A DNA stretch of 64,000 bases from Lacipirellulaceae bacterium (GCA_040218535.1 JAVJRG010000008.1:62001-126000); one strand, 5' to 3'; positions 15,957 to 24,957 are shown, counted from the stretch's first letter. Program-made: numbers and translations. The notes: generated by a model not told the origin, from the sequence alone.

Positions 15957-17480
15957 ATGGCCAAGCAACCCAAATCTGCGATCTCCCCCACCCGAGCCGA
16001 GGACTACCCCGAGTGGTACCAACAGGTTGTCAAGGCGGCTGATCTGGCTGAAACCTCCGACGTGCGGGGGTGTATGGTCATCAAGCCGTGGGGCTATGCG
16101 ATCTGGGAGAACATCCAGCGGCAGCTCGACACACGGTTCAAAGCCACAGGGCACGAGAACGCATACTTCCCGCTCTTCATCCCCATGAGCTTCCTGGAAA
16201 AGGAAGCCGAGCACGTCGAGGGTTTCGCCAAGGAATGTGCCGTGGTGACGCATCATCGGCTGGAACCCGACCCCGACGGCGGGTTGCGTCCCGCGCCCTC
16301 GGCAGAGCTGCAAGAGCCGCTGATCGTGCGTCCCACGAGCGAGACCATTATCGGTGCGACGTTTGCCCGTTGGGTCGAATCGCACCGTGACTTGCCGATT
16401 CTCATCAACCAATGGGCCAACGTCGTCCGCTGGGAGATGCGTACGCGGATGTTTCTTCGGACCGCGGAGTTTCTTTGGCAAGAGGGGCACACCGTGCACG
16501 CGACCGAAGAAGAGGCCGTCGAAGAAACGAAGCAGATGCTCGACGTCTACGCGGACTTTGCCGAGAACGTCATGGCGATGCCGGTCATCAAGGGCGAGAA
16601 AACCTCCGGCGAGCGTTTCCCCGGGGCGGTCGCCACGTACAGCATCGAGGCGATGATGCAGGATCGGAAAGCGTTACAAGCGGGGACGAGCCATTTTCTT
16701 GGGCAGAACTTTGCGAAGGCGCAGGACATCAAGTTCCAAAACGTCGCTGGCAAGTTGGAACACGCCTGGACGACCAGTTGGGGTGTTTCGACGCGGCTCG
16801 TTGGCGGACTGATTATGACCCACGCCGACGATGACGGGCTCGTCGTGCCACCGAAGCTCGCACCCGCACACGTGGTTCTGCTCCCTATCTACCGCAAGGA
16901 AGAGGAGCGTGCCGAGGTGATGCCGTATGTCGAATTGCTTAAGAAGGAACTCGAAGCACAGCAGTTTGCTGGCGAGCCGATCCGCGTGAAAATCGACGAC
17001 CGCGACATGCGCGGCGGCGAGAAGAAATGGCAGTGGGTCAAACGCGGAGTTCCGATCCGCGCCGAAATCGGCCCCCGCGACGTGGCCGGCGAAGGCGTGT
17101 TCGTCGCCAGGCGTGACGTGGGTGGCAAAGGGCAGGGCACCCCCCGCGGTGAATTCGTTCAGAGCATCTCCCAGACGCTTGCCGAGATTCAGCAGGGCAT
17201 GTTTGACCGTGCGAAGCAAGCACGCGAAGATGTGAGCGTCAAGATCGACGATCTCGACGAGTTCAAAGCGTTCTTCACGCCGAACAATGAAGAGCAGCCA
17301 GAGATCCACGGCGGACTCGCTTACTGTCACTTTGTCGATGCGCCGGAGATCGAAGAGACGCTCAAAGAGCTAAAAGTCACGGTGCGTTGCATCCCGCTCG
17401 AAGGCGATGACGAGCCGGGTGAGTGCCTGTTCACCGGCCAACCAAGCCAGCGACGTGGTGTGTTTGCTAAGGCGTATTAA
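15957..17480 (+). CDS. proS: Proline--tRNA ligase (archaeal/eukaryote-like type)
   Basis: A 507-aa class II aminoacyl-tRNA synthetase charging tRNA-Pro. Motif 1 region WGYAIWENIQRQLDTRFKAT, motif 2 RWEMRTRMFLRTAEFLWQEGH and motif 3 WGVSTRLVGGLIMTHADDDG are visible, followed by an anticodon-binding domain (PAHVVLLPIYRKEEE). There is no editing insertion between motifs 2 and 3, so it is the shorter type found in archaea, eukaryotes and some bacteria. The ATG at 15957 is chosen because homology starts at SPTRAEDYPEWY; an upstream ATG at 15912 is in frame and neither has a strong ribosome site. It is divergent from the exonuclease gene. Confidence 0.95.
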   Translation: MAKQPKSAISPTRAEDYPEWYQQVVKAADLAETSDVRGCMVIKPWGYAIWENIQRQLDTRFKATGHENAYFPLFIPMSFLEKEAEHVEGFAKECAVVTHHRLEPDPDGGLRPAPSAELQEPLIVRPTSETIIGATFARWVESHRDLPILINQWANVVRWEMRTRMFLRTAEFLWQEGHTVHATEEEAVEETKQMLDVYADFAENVMAMPVIKGEKTSGERFPGAVATYSIEAMMQDRKALQAGTSHFLGQNFAKAQDIKFQNVAGKLEHAWTTSWGVSTRLVGGLIMTHADDDGLVVPPKLAPAHVVLLPIYRKEEERAEVMPYVELLKKELEAQQFAGEPIRVKIDDRDMRGGEKKWQWVKRGVPIRAEIGPRDVAGEGVFVARRDVGGKGQGTPRGEFVQSISQTLAEIQQGMFDRAKQAREDVSVKIDDLDEFKAFFTPNNEEQPEIHGGLAYCHFVDAPEIEETLKELKVTVRCIPLEGDDEPGECLFTGQPSQRRGVFAKAY

Positions 17481-17485
17481 GTTTC

Positions 17486-17560
17486 CGTAGGGTATGCCGA
17501 GGCACGAGGCATACCGGACACAGGTGCATGGTACGCCTCGTGCCTCGGCGGTACCCCACG
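17486..17560. repeat. Paired hairpin repeat (GGTATGCC family)
   Basis: Arms 17486-17515 and 17530-17560 are inverted copies related to 9128-9199. In the right arm the stem pair A-T at one position has become G-C (GGTACGCC). Translating this repeat creates a false N-terminal extension for the DUF4416 gene. Confidence 0.8.
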
Positions 17561-17568
17561 AACTTCCC

Positions 17569-18114
17569 ATGGGCAGCATCAACTCTCCCAAACCGGTTCT
17601 CCTCCTCATTGCTGCAAGCAGTCGCTACGAGTCTGCGCTCACTTGGGGATTGCAACAAGCCGAACAGCAGTTCGGCAAGACGGCCCTCGTAAGTCCCGCT
17701 TTCGAATTCACCGAAACGGACTACTATCTCGAAGAGATGGGCACGGATCTAAAGAAGCAGTTTTGGGTTTTCGAGCAGATTATCGATCCGGTATCACTGG
17801 CTCACATGAAGCTGGCGACCAACGATCTTGAAACAGAGTACAGGTACAAGAAGCTGCACCCGGAACGTCGGCCGCTGAATCTTGATCCTGGCTATCTGAC
17901 GCTCGCCAAACTGATTCTCGCTTCGACGAAAGACCACGCCCACCGTGTGTATCTCCAACGCGGTATTTACGCAGAAGTAACGCTCCAGTTCCGCGGCAAG
18001 GCTTGGCAGGCGTTGCCTTGGACCTACCCCGATTACCAACGCGAAGATTTCCAGGCGTTCTTCACAGAATGCCGTGAGGTGCTAAAGAAGAAGCTGCAGC
18101 CATTTCCGCCGTGA
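17569..18114 (+). CDS. DUF4416 family protein
   Basis: A 181-aa protein of the DUF4416 family, unknown function. Family features seen: KPVLLLIAASSRYESALTWG at the start, FEFTETDYYLEEMGTDLKKQ, NLDPGYLTLAKLILASTKDH and a C-terminal WTYPDYQ. I take ATG 17569, since the in-frame residues upstream (from 17494) are the translated hairpin repeat. The fold is predicted to be alpha/beta. It follows proS by 88 nt and may be transcribed with it. Confidence 0.85.
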   Translation: MGSINSPKPVLLLIAASSRYESALTWGLQQAEQQFGKTALVSPAFEFTETDYYLEEMGTDLKKQFWVFEQIIDPVSLAHMKLATNDLETEYRYKKLHPERRPLNLDPGYLTLAKLILASTKDHAHRVYLQRGIYAEVTLQFRGKAWQALPWTYPDYQREDFQAFFTECREVLKKKLQPFPP

Positions 18115-18131
18115 GAAGGTGGTTTGCTACC

Positions 18132-18208
18132 GGGTGGCTGGGGACGAGTTGAGCGAGCCCCCAGTCGGTGGCTTTCTGGGGGCTCGCGGGGCTCGTCCCC
18201 AGCCACCC
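18132..18208. repeat. Paired hairpin repeat, possible terminator
   Basis: Arms 18132-18164 and 18176-18208 are inverted 33-nt copies with four mismatches in the middle. Each arm folds through CTGGGG/CCCCAG. It lies 17 nt after the DUF4416 stop and could end transcription, but no T-run follows directly. A half-copy is at about 21225-21262. Confidence 0.75.
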
Positions 18209-18284
18209 CTTTCGTTGTGTCGTGCTTCACTGATTTGGTAGTCTCGTGCTTTTTCTAGGTGCTTTTCCTGAGTAGACTACCACT

Positions 18285-19481
18285 ATGAAACAACTACTCG
18301 CTTGGATCGGTATTGCGGCTGTCTCTGGTGTCGTTCTTGGGGTCGTGCTCGGCTACGTCGAGGCGAAGCCGTGGGCGTTTTCGGTGCCTGAACCGGGAGG
18401 GATTTCAGAGCTCTCTCATGCGGGGCATAACCATGATGAGGACGCGAAAGTTCCCGAGCTCGCGATCGACGAGCCGGTCTTCGAATTTGGCAACATGGAG
18501 ATTGGCACCTCGCGGCGTCATTCCTTCCCCATCACCAACAAGGGCGAAGTGCCACTCACCGTGAAGTTTCTCAGCAATACGTGCCAGTGCACCGCGGTTG
18601 AGCTTGATGGGAAGATGGCCGAGGGGAGTCCTCCTTTGGTCTTGGCACCGGGTGAGTCTTCGACCGTTGAACTCGAATGGATCGCGAAAGGTTCTCCACG
18701 CACGTTTCGCCACGGGGCGACCTTCGAGACGAGCGACCCAGCACGCAGGCGGCTAGAGATCCAAGTCACCGGCGAGTTGGTTGATTCAACAAGCCTCAAT
18801 CCGGCCGTCTTGCATTTCGGGGTCGTGAAAGTGGGACAGCCAGGTGAGGCGAGTCTCACGATCACTTCCTATGTGGAATCGGAATTAAAGATCCTTGAGC
18901 ACGAGATCGTCGATAAAAGGTTCGCCGAACAGGTAGAACTCGACTTTCAAGAGCTCCAGCCCTTTGAGCTTTCCAACCCAACGGCGAAGGCGGGGCTGCG
19001 AGTCGTGGCCAAGTACCAGCCGGGCAAATCACTCGGTCCCTTCCAAGGATTTCTCAAGCTCAAAACAAATTTGTCGCGGGCAAGTCAGTTAACCGTTCCG
19101 ATCGCAGGTACGGTCGTGGGAGACGTTTCCATGCACGGACCTGGCTGGAAACGCAACAAGGGACTACTCAAACTTCCTCCCATCAAGGGCGACAAAGGAG
19201 GTGAGGTCAAGCTGAAGATGGTGGTCCGTGGTTCGGAGGTGGACGGTTCTCAGATTGCCGTTGCCAGCACAAGCCCGTCGGTGCTGAAAGCTGAACTGAG
19301 CGAGATCGAAGAAATGCCAGGAGATCTCCGTCATGTGAATCTGACAGTCAGCATTCCTAAGGGCACCCGCCCAATGGCCCGCCTCGGCGGCGATCTTGGT
19401 AAGGAAGGGGAGATCGTCGTAAAAACGGGGCACCCTGTCACTCCCGAGTTCAAACTGCGGGTGGCGTTTATCGTGCAGTAG
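18285..19481 (+). CDS. DUF1573 domain protein, membrane-anchored
   Basis: A 398-aa protein with one N-terminal hydrophobic segment (6-26) that anchors or exports it, then a His/Asp-rich linker. Residues 60-155 are a DUF1573 domain: FEFGNMEIGTSRRHSFPITN, KFLSNTCQCTAVEL with the conserved CxC, and the immunoglobulin-like strands that follow. A second similar Ig-like domain covers about 165-265. DUF1573 proteins are abundant in planctomycetes and Bacteroidetes; they resemble ASH/MSP domains and are thought to bind partners at the envelope. The downstream gene encodes a secreted multiheme protein. Confidence 0.88.
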   Translation: MKQLLAWIGIAAVSGVVLGVVLGYVEAKPWAFSVPEPGGISELSHAGHNHDEDAKVPELAIDEPVFEFGNMEIGTSRRHSFPITNKGEVPLTVKFLSNTCQCTAVELDGKMAEGSPPLVLAPGESSTVELEWIAKGSPRTFRHGATFETSDPARRRLEIQVTGELVDSTSLNPAVLHFGVVKVGQPGEASLTITSYVESELKILEHEIVDKRFAEQVELDFQELQPFELSNPTAKAGLRVVAKYQPGKSLGPFQGFLKLKTNLSRASQLTVPIAGTVVGDVSMHGPGWKRNKGLLKLPPIKGDKGGEVKLKMVVRGSEVDGSQIAVASTSPSVLKAELSEIEEMPGDLRHVNLTVSIPKGTRPMARLGGDLGKEGEIVVKTGHPVTPEFKLRVAFIVQ

Positions 19482-19497
19482 GCGGCTAGACAAACTG

Positions 19498-19531
19498 CTG
19501 TAGGGAACGCCATAGAGGGTGTTCCCTACAG
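19498..19531 (+). terminator. Hairpin after DUF1573 gene
   Basis: CTGTAGGGAAC (19498-19508) pairs perfectly with GTTCCCTACAG (19521-19531) around a 12-nt loop. It is 17 nt after the stop codon. No T-run follows, so it may be a repeat hairpin rather than a true intrinsic terminator. Confidence 0.5.
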
Positions 19532-19633
19532 AGAGTCATTGCGACTGCGGTGGCTTGTCGTGCTGGCAAACGGTAGGATTGAGAGTCCTCACCCTTCCTC
19601 CATTGCTAGCACTTTGCGGACGCGAAACGACGC

Positions 19634-21208
19634 ATGTCTCGACCACGATTCCTTCTCTTGGCTCTAACACTTTTTTCTTTCGCTCTCTGGGGGATTACCG
19701 TTGCTGCAAAGGATGCTGCGACCGAAAAGGGTGGCTACGAGCGCAACACGGAGGAAGCTCGCAAGGCGAAAGACTACGTCGAGTTAAACGGACCCATCTT
19801 TGAGGGTTGGACGAAGCCCGAGGTCGCGCTGCTCTTCTCCGGCGAAATGAATGGCTATCTCGAACCGTGCGGTTGCACGGGACTAGAGAACCAAAAAGGC
19901 GGTCTGAAACGACGGCATACGTTGCTGAAGCAGTTAGAAGCCAAGGGTTGGCAAATCGCCAAGTTCGACATGGGCGGACTGACGCGCCGACGTGGGCATC
20001 AGGCGGAGATCAAGTTCCGCTACGCGCTCGACTCGCTCGTGAAGTTGGGCTACGACGCCGTTGGGCTTGGCTCGAAGGAGTTGCAACTCACGACCGACGA
20101 ACTGGTGTACGCGATCGCCAACGTCCCGCCTGAGGAAAACCCGCTCGTCTCTGCGAATGTTGGTATCTACAGTTTCGACAGTGGCATGACCCGCACGCAC
20201 CATGTCGTGACGGTTGGAAATCGCCGCTTCGGGGTGACGTCCGTTCTGGGAAGCAAGTATGAGAAACTGTTGGCCAATGTGACCGACGTCGTCTACCGTT
20301 CGCCGTCTGAAGGACTTGCCCAAATCGCTCCGAAGCTGGCTGCTGAGAAGTGCGACACTCAGGTCCTGATGGTCTACGGCACCAAGGAGGAAGCAAAACT
20401 TCTGGCCCAGCAGTTTCCGCAGTTTGACTATCTCGCGGTTGCCACAGGAGGGGATGTGCCGCCGCTGAAAATGGAGGCGGTTGGAAACTCCAGCAGCCCA
20501 ACGCGGATCGTCGAAGTCGGGCACAAAGGCATGTATGTCGTCGTCGTTGGTTTGTACGACGATCCGGCTAATCCGATTCGCTATCAATCCGTTCCGCTTG
20601 ACGGTCGGTTTGACGATTCCGAAGAGATGCAAGCGATGATGGTGCGATATCAACAGGAGTTGGAACTGCAAGGTCTTGATGGCCTTGGACTCAATGGCAG
20701 TCCGCACCCACAGGGCAAGTTCATCGGCAGTGCCGCTTGTGCCGACTGCCATACGACCGCCATGGAGATTTTCGAGGGCACACCCCACTCGCACGCGACC
20801 GAATCGATCATCAGCATTTCCGATCCTTCCCGGCATTTCGATCCTGAGTGCCTAAGCTGCCACGTGACCGGCTGGAATCCGCAGCAGTATTTTCCCTATG
20901 CCTCGGGCTACATGAGCCTGGAGAAAACACCCCACCTACGAGCCAACGGCTGCGAAAACTGCCACGGCCCCGGTGCGGCTCACGTCGCTGCTGAAATGGG
21001 TGAGGTCGACGTCAACGAAGCGGAGCAGGAAGCGCTCCGTGCCGCCCTGCGTTTGAAGATCGTCGAGAACGAGGGAAACAAAGGCAAACAAGTCATGCCG
21101 CGCGGCGGCGTGGTCGAAAACTGCATGCGCTGCCACGACCAAGACAACAGCCCCGACTTCGACTTCCAAAAGTACTGGGAGGAAGTGAAGCACGAAGGGG
21201 TGGATTGA
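19634..21208 (+). CDS. Secreted metallophosphatase-like / tetraheme cytochrome c fusion
   Basis: A 524-aa protein with a signal peptide (about 1-25). Residues 60-330 resemble the metallophosphoesterase half of 5'-nucleotidases: ALLFSGEMNGYLEPCGCTG, FDMGGLTRRR, YDAVGLGSKEL. Several catalytic metal ligands of true UshA (DxH, GNH) are absent, so phosphatase activity is doubtful. Residues 360-505 resemble cytochrome c554: four CxxCH motifs at 369, 406, 440 and 497 should bind c-type hemes, with histidines nearby as axial ligands. It probably acts in periplasmic electron transfer. The motif CGCTG at 79-83 is a recurring feature of this planctomycete family. It follows the DUF1573 gene. Confidence 0.85.
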   Translation: MSRPRFLLLALTLFSFALWGITVAAKDAATEKGGYERNTEEARKAKDYVELNGPIFEGWTKPEVALLFSGEMNGYLEPCGCTGLENQKGGLKRRHTLLKQLEAKGWQIAKFDMGGLTRRRGHQAEIKFRYALDSLVKLGYDAVGLGSKELQLTTDELVYAIANVPPEENPLVSANVGIYSFDSGMTRTHHVVTVGNRRFGVTSVLGSKYEKLLANVTDVVYRSPSEGLAQIAPKLAAEKCDTQVLMVYGTKEEAKLLAQQFPQFDYLAVATGGDVPPLKMEAVGNSSSPTRIVEVGHKGMYVVVVGLYDDPANPIRYQSVPLDGRFDDSEEMQAMMVRYQQELELQGLDGLGLNGSPHPQGKFIGSAACADCHTTAMEIFEGTPHSHATESIISISDPSRHFDPECLSCHVTGWNPQQYFPYASGYMSLEKTPHLRANGCENCHGPGAAHVAAEMGEVDVNEAEQEALRAALRLKIVENEGNKGKQVMPRGGVVENCMRCHDQDNSPDFDFQKYWEEVKHEGVD

Positions 21209-21284
21209 GTTGGTGTGGCACGCGTGGCCCGGGACGAGCCCCGCGAGCCCTCAGCCCCCCAGCATCCTGGATGTCTACTTCGTT

Positions 21285-22136
21285 CTAAGCATTAGCCAAC
21301 CGCCACGCATTGAAGTCTGCCACGGTGTCGTCCTCCTTATTGCCATCGGGCAGTTTGAAATCGAGGAAATTCGTCGGGTCGCATAGCTCAGCGATCGATT
21401 CCACGACCACGTCGGGGCCGAAGGCGTACTTCTCCAAATCTTCGCGGTGAGTAGAACCCGTGAGCGTCAGCACCGTGCGGTACCCCATCTGCACTCCGCC
21501 CAGGATGTCGGTCTCCATCGTGTCGCCGACCATCACCGTTTGCGAAGTCGTCAGCATCAGTTCCTTGCGTGCGGCTCGCATCATCACCGGGCTTGGCTTG
21601 CCGACGCTGAATGCCTTGCGACCGGTCACTGTTTCAAGATAAGCCACGGTTGCTCCGCAGCCAGGGCGCGTGCCGGTCTTCGTGGGGCAATTCGGGTCCA
21701 TGTTTGTGGCAATGAGCTTTGCACCGCCGAGGATCATGTTCACAGCATGTTCCAGCGTATCGAGCGTAATTGTGCGGCCCTCGCCCACGACGACAAAGTC
21801 AGGATCGTGGTCGACGATCGAGTACCCATTCTTATGTAGCGCTTGCAGCAGTCCTCCCTCGCCAATCACATAGGCCGTCCCTTCGGGTTTGTGCTTCGCT
21901 AAGAATCGAGCCGTTGCCATCGCACAAGTAAAGATGTGCCGCTCCTCGACATGAATCCCCATCCGTTGCAGCTTCGTCGTCACATCGCGACGGGTCCGTT
22001 GGCTATTGTTGGTGAGGAAGAGGAAAGGAATATCTTGGGCTAGCAAGGCGTTGATGAAATCATCCGCTCCGGGAATCAATTGACTCCCACGATAGATGAC
22101 ACCGTCCATATCAATGAGGAATCCGTTCTTGGCCAT
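21285..22136 (-). CDS. HAD superfamily (subclass IIA) phosphatase, NagD-like
   Basis: A 283-aa haloacid dehalogenase-type phosphatase. The nucleophile motif is FLIDMDGVIYRG, motif II is FLFLTNNSQR, and the C-terminal motif is MVGDTMETDILGGVQMGY. The cap domain is of class IIA as in NagD, sugar-phosphate and pyridoxal phosphatases. The start is ATG at 22136 with GGAG six bases upstream; a TTG four codons earlier is less likely. Substrate cannot be told from sequence. Confidence 0.92.
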   Translation of the reverse strand: MAKNGFLIDMDGVIYRGSQLIPGADDFINALLAQDIPFLFLTNNSQRTRRDVTTKLQRMGIHVEERHIFTCAMATARFLAKHKPEGTAYVIGEGGLLQALHKNGYSIVDHDPDFVVVGEGRTITLDTLEHAVNMILGGAKLIATNMDPNCPTKTGTRPGCGATVAYLETVTGRKAFSVGKPSPVMMRAARKELMLTTSQTVMVGDTMETDILGGVQMGYRTVLTLTGSTHREDLEKYAFGPDVVVESIAELCDPTNFLDFKLPDGNKEDDTVADFNAWRLANA

Positions 22137-22497
22137 TGGTTTCTCCAAACATTGAGCGATTCAGCCTACGGACGTAGGCTTCCAGCAATCAGAGAAAGCA
22201 ACTTATGTGCCGCTTTGCACAAACGAAGGTCGCTTAGGATGCAGGCAGCATTTTGGGCTGTTTCGCCAACAGCCCGATGCTAGCTGCAAGGCCTTTCGGC
22301 ACCCGTCCGCAAAGAGAATGAGCAGCCTTTTGGAGCGCCATCGGCTGAGTTTCGTCTCCGGCTGCAGAAGTCTCGGAGGCATTGCTGCTTGCTGGACGCA
22401 GAGATCGAATAATTGTATACAATATCGGCCTGGACGCTTCCTCCTGAGCGAGCTGTTCTACTGTCTCGGGTCTTTACTCACTAGGAAAGATTGTCGT
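22137..22497. other. 361-nt divergent regulatory region before agarase-like gene
   Basis: It contains a strong hairpin at 22247-22281 (AGCAT and GGGCTGTT pairing with AACAGCCC and ATGCT), the palindrome ATTGTATACAAT at 22412-22423 and the ribosome site AGGAAAG at 22483-22489. No gene is visible. Confidence 0.6.
22412..22423. promoter_or_regulatory. 12-bp palindromic operator upstream of GH16 gene
   Basis: ATTGTATACAAT lies 75 nt before the ATG at 22498. The identical 12-mer is at 2679-2690. The symmetry and sequence match operators of GntR-type repressors of sugar-acid and polysaccharide catabolism (family knowledge); which protein binds here is unknown. Confidence 0.5.
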
Positions 22498-23382
22498 ATG
22501 AGATTCTTTGCCTGCATGTTCTTTCTGCAATTCTCTGTATGGAATGGTGTCCGTGCGGCCAATTGGGAGCAAGTCAGCATCCCCGTCGCTCCCAGCGATC
22601 ACAAGGCCTGGGAGTTGCTCCCCATCTCCGACGACTTTAGCTACAAGGCGCCGCCCCTAGAGAAACCACAGGCATTCACCAAGCGTTGGAAAGACACGTT
22701 TATCAATCCCTGGAAAGGGCCTGGACTCACCTCGTTCGACCCGGGCCATTCGTATGTTCTCAACGGGCACTTGGGAATCGCCGCGAGTCGCAAACGCGAT
22801 ACCAACAAGGTCCGGGCCGGAGCGATTTCCTCTAGGGAAACTTTCCGGTACCCGCTCTACATTGAGGCGAGCGTCAAGCTGAGTGGTTTGGTCATGGCTT
22901 CGAATGTCTGGATGCTTAGCGCTGATTCGACGCAGGAGATCGATGTGGTCGAAGCGTACGGCAGCCAGCGCCCTACGGAGTCGTGGACATCGCACCGTTT
23001 GCACTTGAGCCACCATGTGTTTATTCGCAAGCCCTTCAAAGACTATCAGCCGACCGACGAAGGCAGTTGGTACTACGATGGGACAAATTGGCAACAGAAC
23101 TTCCATCGCGTCGGAGTCTTTTGGCGCGACCCTTGGCACCTTGAGTACTACGTCAATGGAAAGAAAGTCAGAACGGTCTCAGGGAAGGAGAAGATTGATC
23201 CCCACAACTACACTCGTGGAACTGGGCTCAGTAAGCCGATGCATATCATTATTAATACGGAAGACCAGGACTGGCGATCCGACAAAGGTACCACTCCAAC
23301 CGATAAGGAATTGGCTGACACGAACAAGAGTATCTACTGGGTTGATTGGATTCGCGTTTATCAGCTTGTCGACTCAAAGTGA
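22498..23382 (+). CDS. GH16 glycoside hydrolase, beta-agarase/porphyranase-like, secreted
   Basis: A 294-aa protein with a signal peptide (1-20, cut after GVRA). It belongs to glycoside hydrolase family 16: the catalytic motif ExDxxE appears as [10 protein letters not shown], preceded by [10 protein letters not shown] as in beta-agarases and porphyranases. Other agarase-like traits are [22 protein letters not shown] and the C-terminal WVDWIRVYQ. Thus it probably cleaves a galactan of red algae outside the cell or in the periplasm; exact substrate is inferred. A good ribosome site (AGGAAAG) precedes ATG 22498. The palindrome 75 nt upstream suggests induction by a sugar signal. Confidence 0.9.
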   Translation: MRFFACMFFLQFSVWNGVRAANWEQVSIPVAPSDHKAWELLPISDDFSYKAPPLEKPQAFTKRWKDTFINPWKGPGLTSFDPGHSYVLNGHLGIAASRKRDTNKVRAGAISSRETFRYPLYIEASVKLSGLVMASNVWMLSADSTQEIDVVEAYGSQRPTESWTSHRLHLSHHVFIRKPFKDYQPTDEGSWYYDGTNWQQNFHRVGVFWRDPWHLEYYVNGKKVRTVSGKEKIDPHNYTRGTGLSKPMHIIINTEDQDWRSDKGTTPTDKELADTNKSIYWVDWIRVYQLVDSK

Positions 23383-23414
23383 TGATGGATCTCCAATCTT
23401 TTCACTGCCAACGG

Positions 23415-23894
23415 CTAGCTTTCCACAATGAAGCTCATGTGCATTTCCGCATGCCTGAAATGGAACAGGTCCCATTCCTCTCGGCTCAGCTTTCCGAAAC
23501 CAGGGTGGAGTGCGCGCACGGAGACTTCTCCCATGCGCCCTGTTGCTTTGCGCAAAAGTTCCAAACCTTCATCGGTTGATGTTTCGTCGGGCACGAAGTT
23601 GGCAGGGGCTTTGAAACCCGACGGAACTGCGTCGTGTAGGAATTTCTTCTTGAACACGAACTTTAAAAGAAATCTCGCTGGAGCGGGAAGCATTCCACCG
23701 CCGCCATCAATCGAGAGGTCGAGCGTTCCGGCGAGATGCTTGTAGATCTGGCCCTTCGACCAATTGCCGATCGTCGGTGCATCCATGTCAGCGAGCCGCT
23801 CAGCGTCGGCAAGCACCTCTTCGTGCGATCTGTAACGCACTTTGCGACGTCCTTCGACCTTTTTGGTGTTCACAGGTTCGACGGTAGTAGCCAT
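23415..23894 (-). CDS. DUF1569 family protein (DinB-like fold)
   Basis: A 159-aa protein of the DUF1569 family, related to the DinB/YfiT four-helix fold. Family hallmarks: GNWSKGQIYKHLAGTLDLSI near residue 45, and HPGFGKLSREEWDLFHFRHAEMH near the C-terminus, where His residues would bind a metal. It follows an ArsR-type regulator and an SRPBCC protein on the same strand, so the three probably form one unit. Function unknown. Confidence 0.87.
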   Translation of the reverse strand: MATTVEPVNTKKVEGRRKVRYRSHEEVLADAERLADMDAPTIGNWSKGQIYKHLAGTLDLSIDGGGGMLPAPARFLLKFVFKKKFLHDAVPSGFKAPANFVPDETSTDEGLELLRKATGRMGEVSVRALHPGFGKLSREEWDLFHFRHAEMHMSFIVES

Positions 23895-23987
23895 GTTTCA
23901 ACCTTTTTAGTCGATCGATAGTTTTGGTATTAGCCAATGATGAACACGAATAAACGCTGATGAGAGATGTTCATCTGTGGTTCCTAA

Positions 23988-24344
23988 TCAGGCGCGCTTC
24001 TTGCCCTTATTCTTTTTACCTTTGGCACGAGTTTCTGTATCTTCCTTTACCCTCAGTAGCGTATTCGCCCAAAAGGCTTCGTACTTGCCAATCCAGCGTT
24101 CAATGACATCGCGTAGCGATGCAGCGTTGAGCGAGTTGATGCGTTTCCGGCCTTCACTGCGTGTGCTGACGAGATTCGCGTCGCGAAGCACGTCCAAATG
24201 CTTCATTACGCCGAAACGGGAGAGGTCAGGGAAGTTTTCGACAATCTCCGTCGTCTGCCGCGGACCATCACGCAACAGGTCGAGGATCTCCCGCCTGGTG
24301 GGATCGGCCAGTGCTTTCCAAATGGGGTCGTCGTCTTTTGGCAT
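23988..24344 (-). CDS. ArsR-family transcriptional regulator
   Basis: A 118-aa winged-helix repressor. The helix-turn-helix spans about 10-80: IWKALADPTRREILDLLRDG, then TTEIVENFPDLSRFGVMKHL and LVSTRSEGRKRIN. No metal-binding CxC is visible, so it is of the non-metal ArsR type that is commonly paired with SRPBCC (AHSA1) genes. The C-terminus is Lys-rich (KGKKNKGKKRA). It begins 25 nt after the SRPBCC gene and likely regulates this operon. Confidence 0.92.
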   Translation of the reverse strand: MPKDDDPIWKALADPTRREILDLLRDGPRQTTEIVENFPDLSRFGVMKHLDVLRDANLVSTRSEGRKRINSLNAASLRDVIERWIGKYEAFWANTLLRVKEDTETRAKGKKNKGKKRA

Positions 24345-24369
24345 TTGAATTCTCTGATAGATCGCTGAA

Positions 24370-24801
24370 TTATTCGGAAGCTTCCTTCACGCTCTCCAAC
24401 ACGTGTTGCCAGCCGTAGACGACGCCTTCACGATGCTCGGGGAGGATGTCACCCAAGGCCTGGTGTCGTAGCATGATCTCAGTACCGTCGGCAATTTGTG
24501 TTAACCGAAATTGGATATGCCCCGCCACGGCATACGACATAAACATTGGGCCTTGGATTTCGATCAGCGTGGGTGGTTTGATCACTTGAACGAAGCCCCA
24601 CAGATGCCCCTGGCCGTTGCCAAGATCACGAAACCACCGCCCGCCGGGCCACTGTTCGAGCACCATCGGCATCGGCTCGTTCCGCGGCGTGACACTGTCA
24701 ACGCTCAGTCGCTTGAGCAGCGAAGCATAAGCGTCGCCAATCGCAGCGTTGATTTCAATCGATTGGGTCAAGTCGAGTTTGAATTCTTCCAGAACGGCCA
24801 T
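24370..24801 (-). CDS. SRPBCC-domain protein (AHSA1-like)
   Basis: A 143-aa START/Bet v1-like protein. It has the N-terminal SIEINAAIGDAYASLLKRL, WPGGRWFRDLGNGQGHLWG and the C-terminal helix WQHVLESVKEASE. Such proteins bind hydrophobic ligands. AAGGAG lies six bases before the ATG at 24801. It is the first gene of SRPBCC-ArsR-DUF1569 and is divergent from a VOC-family gene. Confidence 0.88.
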   Translation of the reverse strand: MAVLEEFKLDLTQSIEINAAIGDAYASLLKRLSVDSVTPRNEPMPMVLEQWPGGRWFRDLGNGQGHLWGFVQVIKPPTLIEIQGPMFMSYAVAGHIQFRLTQIADGTEIMLRHQALGDILPEHREGVVYGWQHVLESVKEASE

Positions 24802-24897
24802 GCTTTTCTCCTTGCCGAGTAAGGGGGAAATTTAGAAGCGTGCTTTTCACGAAAAGTTATTGACGAGGAAATGACCTCTCGCTATTGTTTCTTGAAT

Positions 24898-24920
24898 GTA
24901 ACGTGACTGTTTAGTAACGT
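24898..24920. promoter_or_regulatory. Direct GTAACGT repeats in divergent promoter
   Basis: GTAACGT occurs at 24898-24904 and 24914-24920, 16 nt apart, between the divergent SRPBCC and VOC genes. This is a possible site for the ArsR-type regulator encoded alongside, but the evidence is only position and repetition. Confidence 0.25.
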
Positions 24921-24957
24921 CAATTGTTTTTTCTGATAAACACAAGGAGCCGTTGCG

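Noticed and set aside
17494-17568. Longer N-terminus for the DUF4416 protein
   Set aside because: It is repeat sequence in frame, with no family similarity.
22412-22423. Palindrome as a -10 element
   Set aside because: No hexamer at a proper distance upstream on the plus strand; an operator is the better reading.
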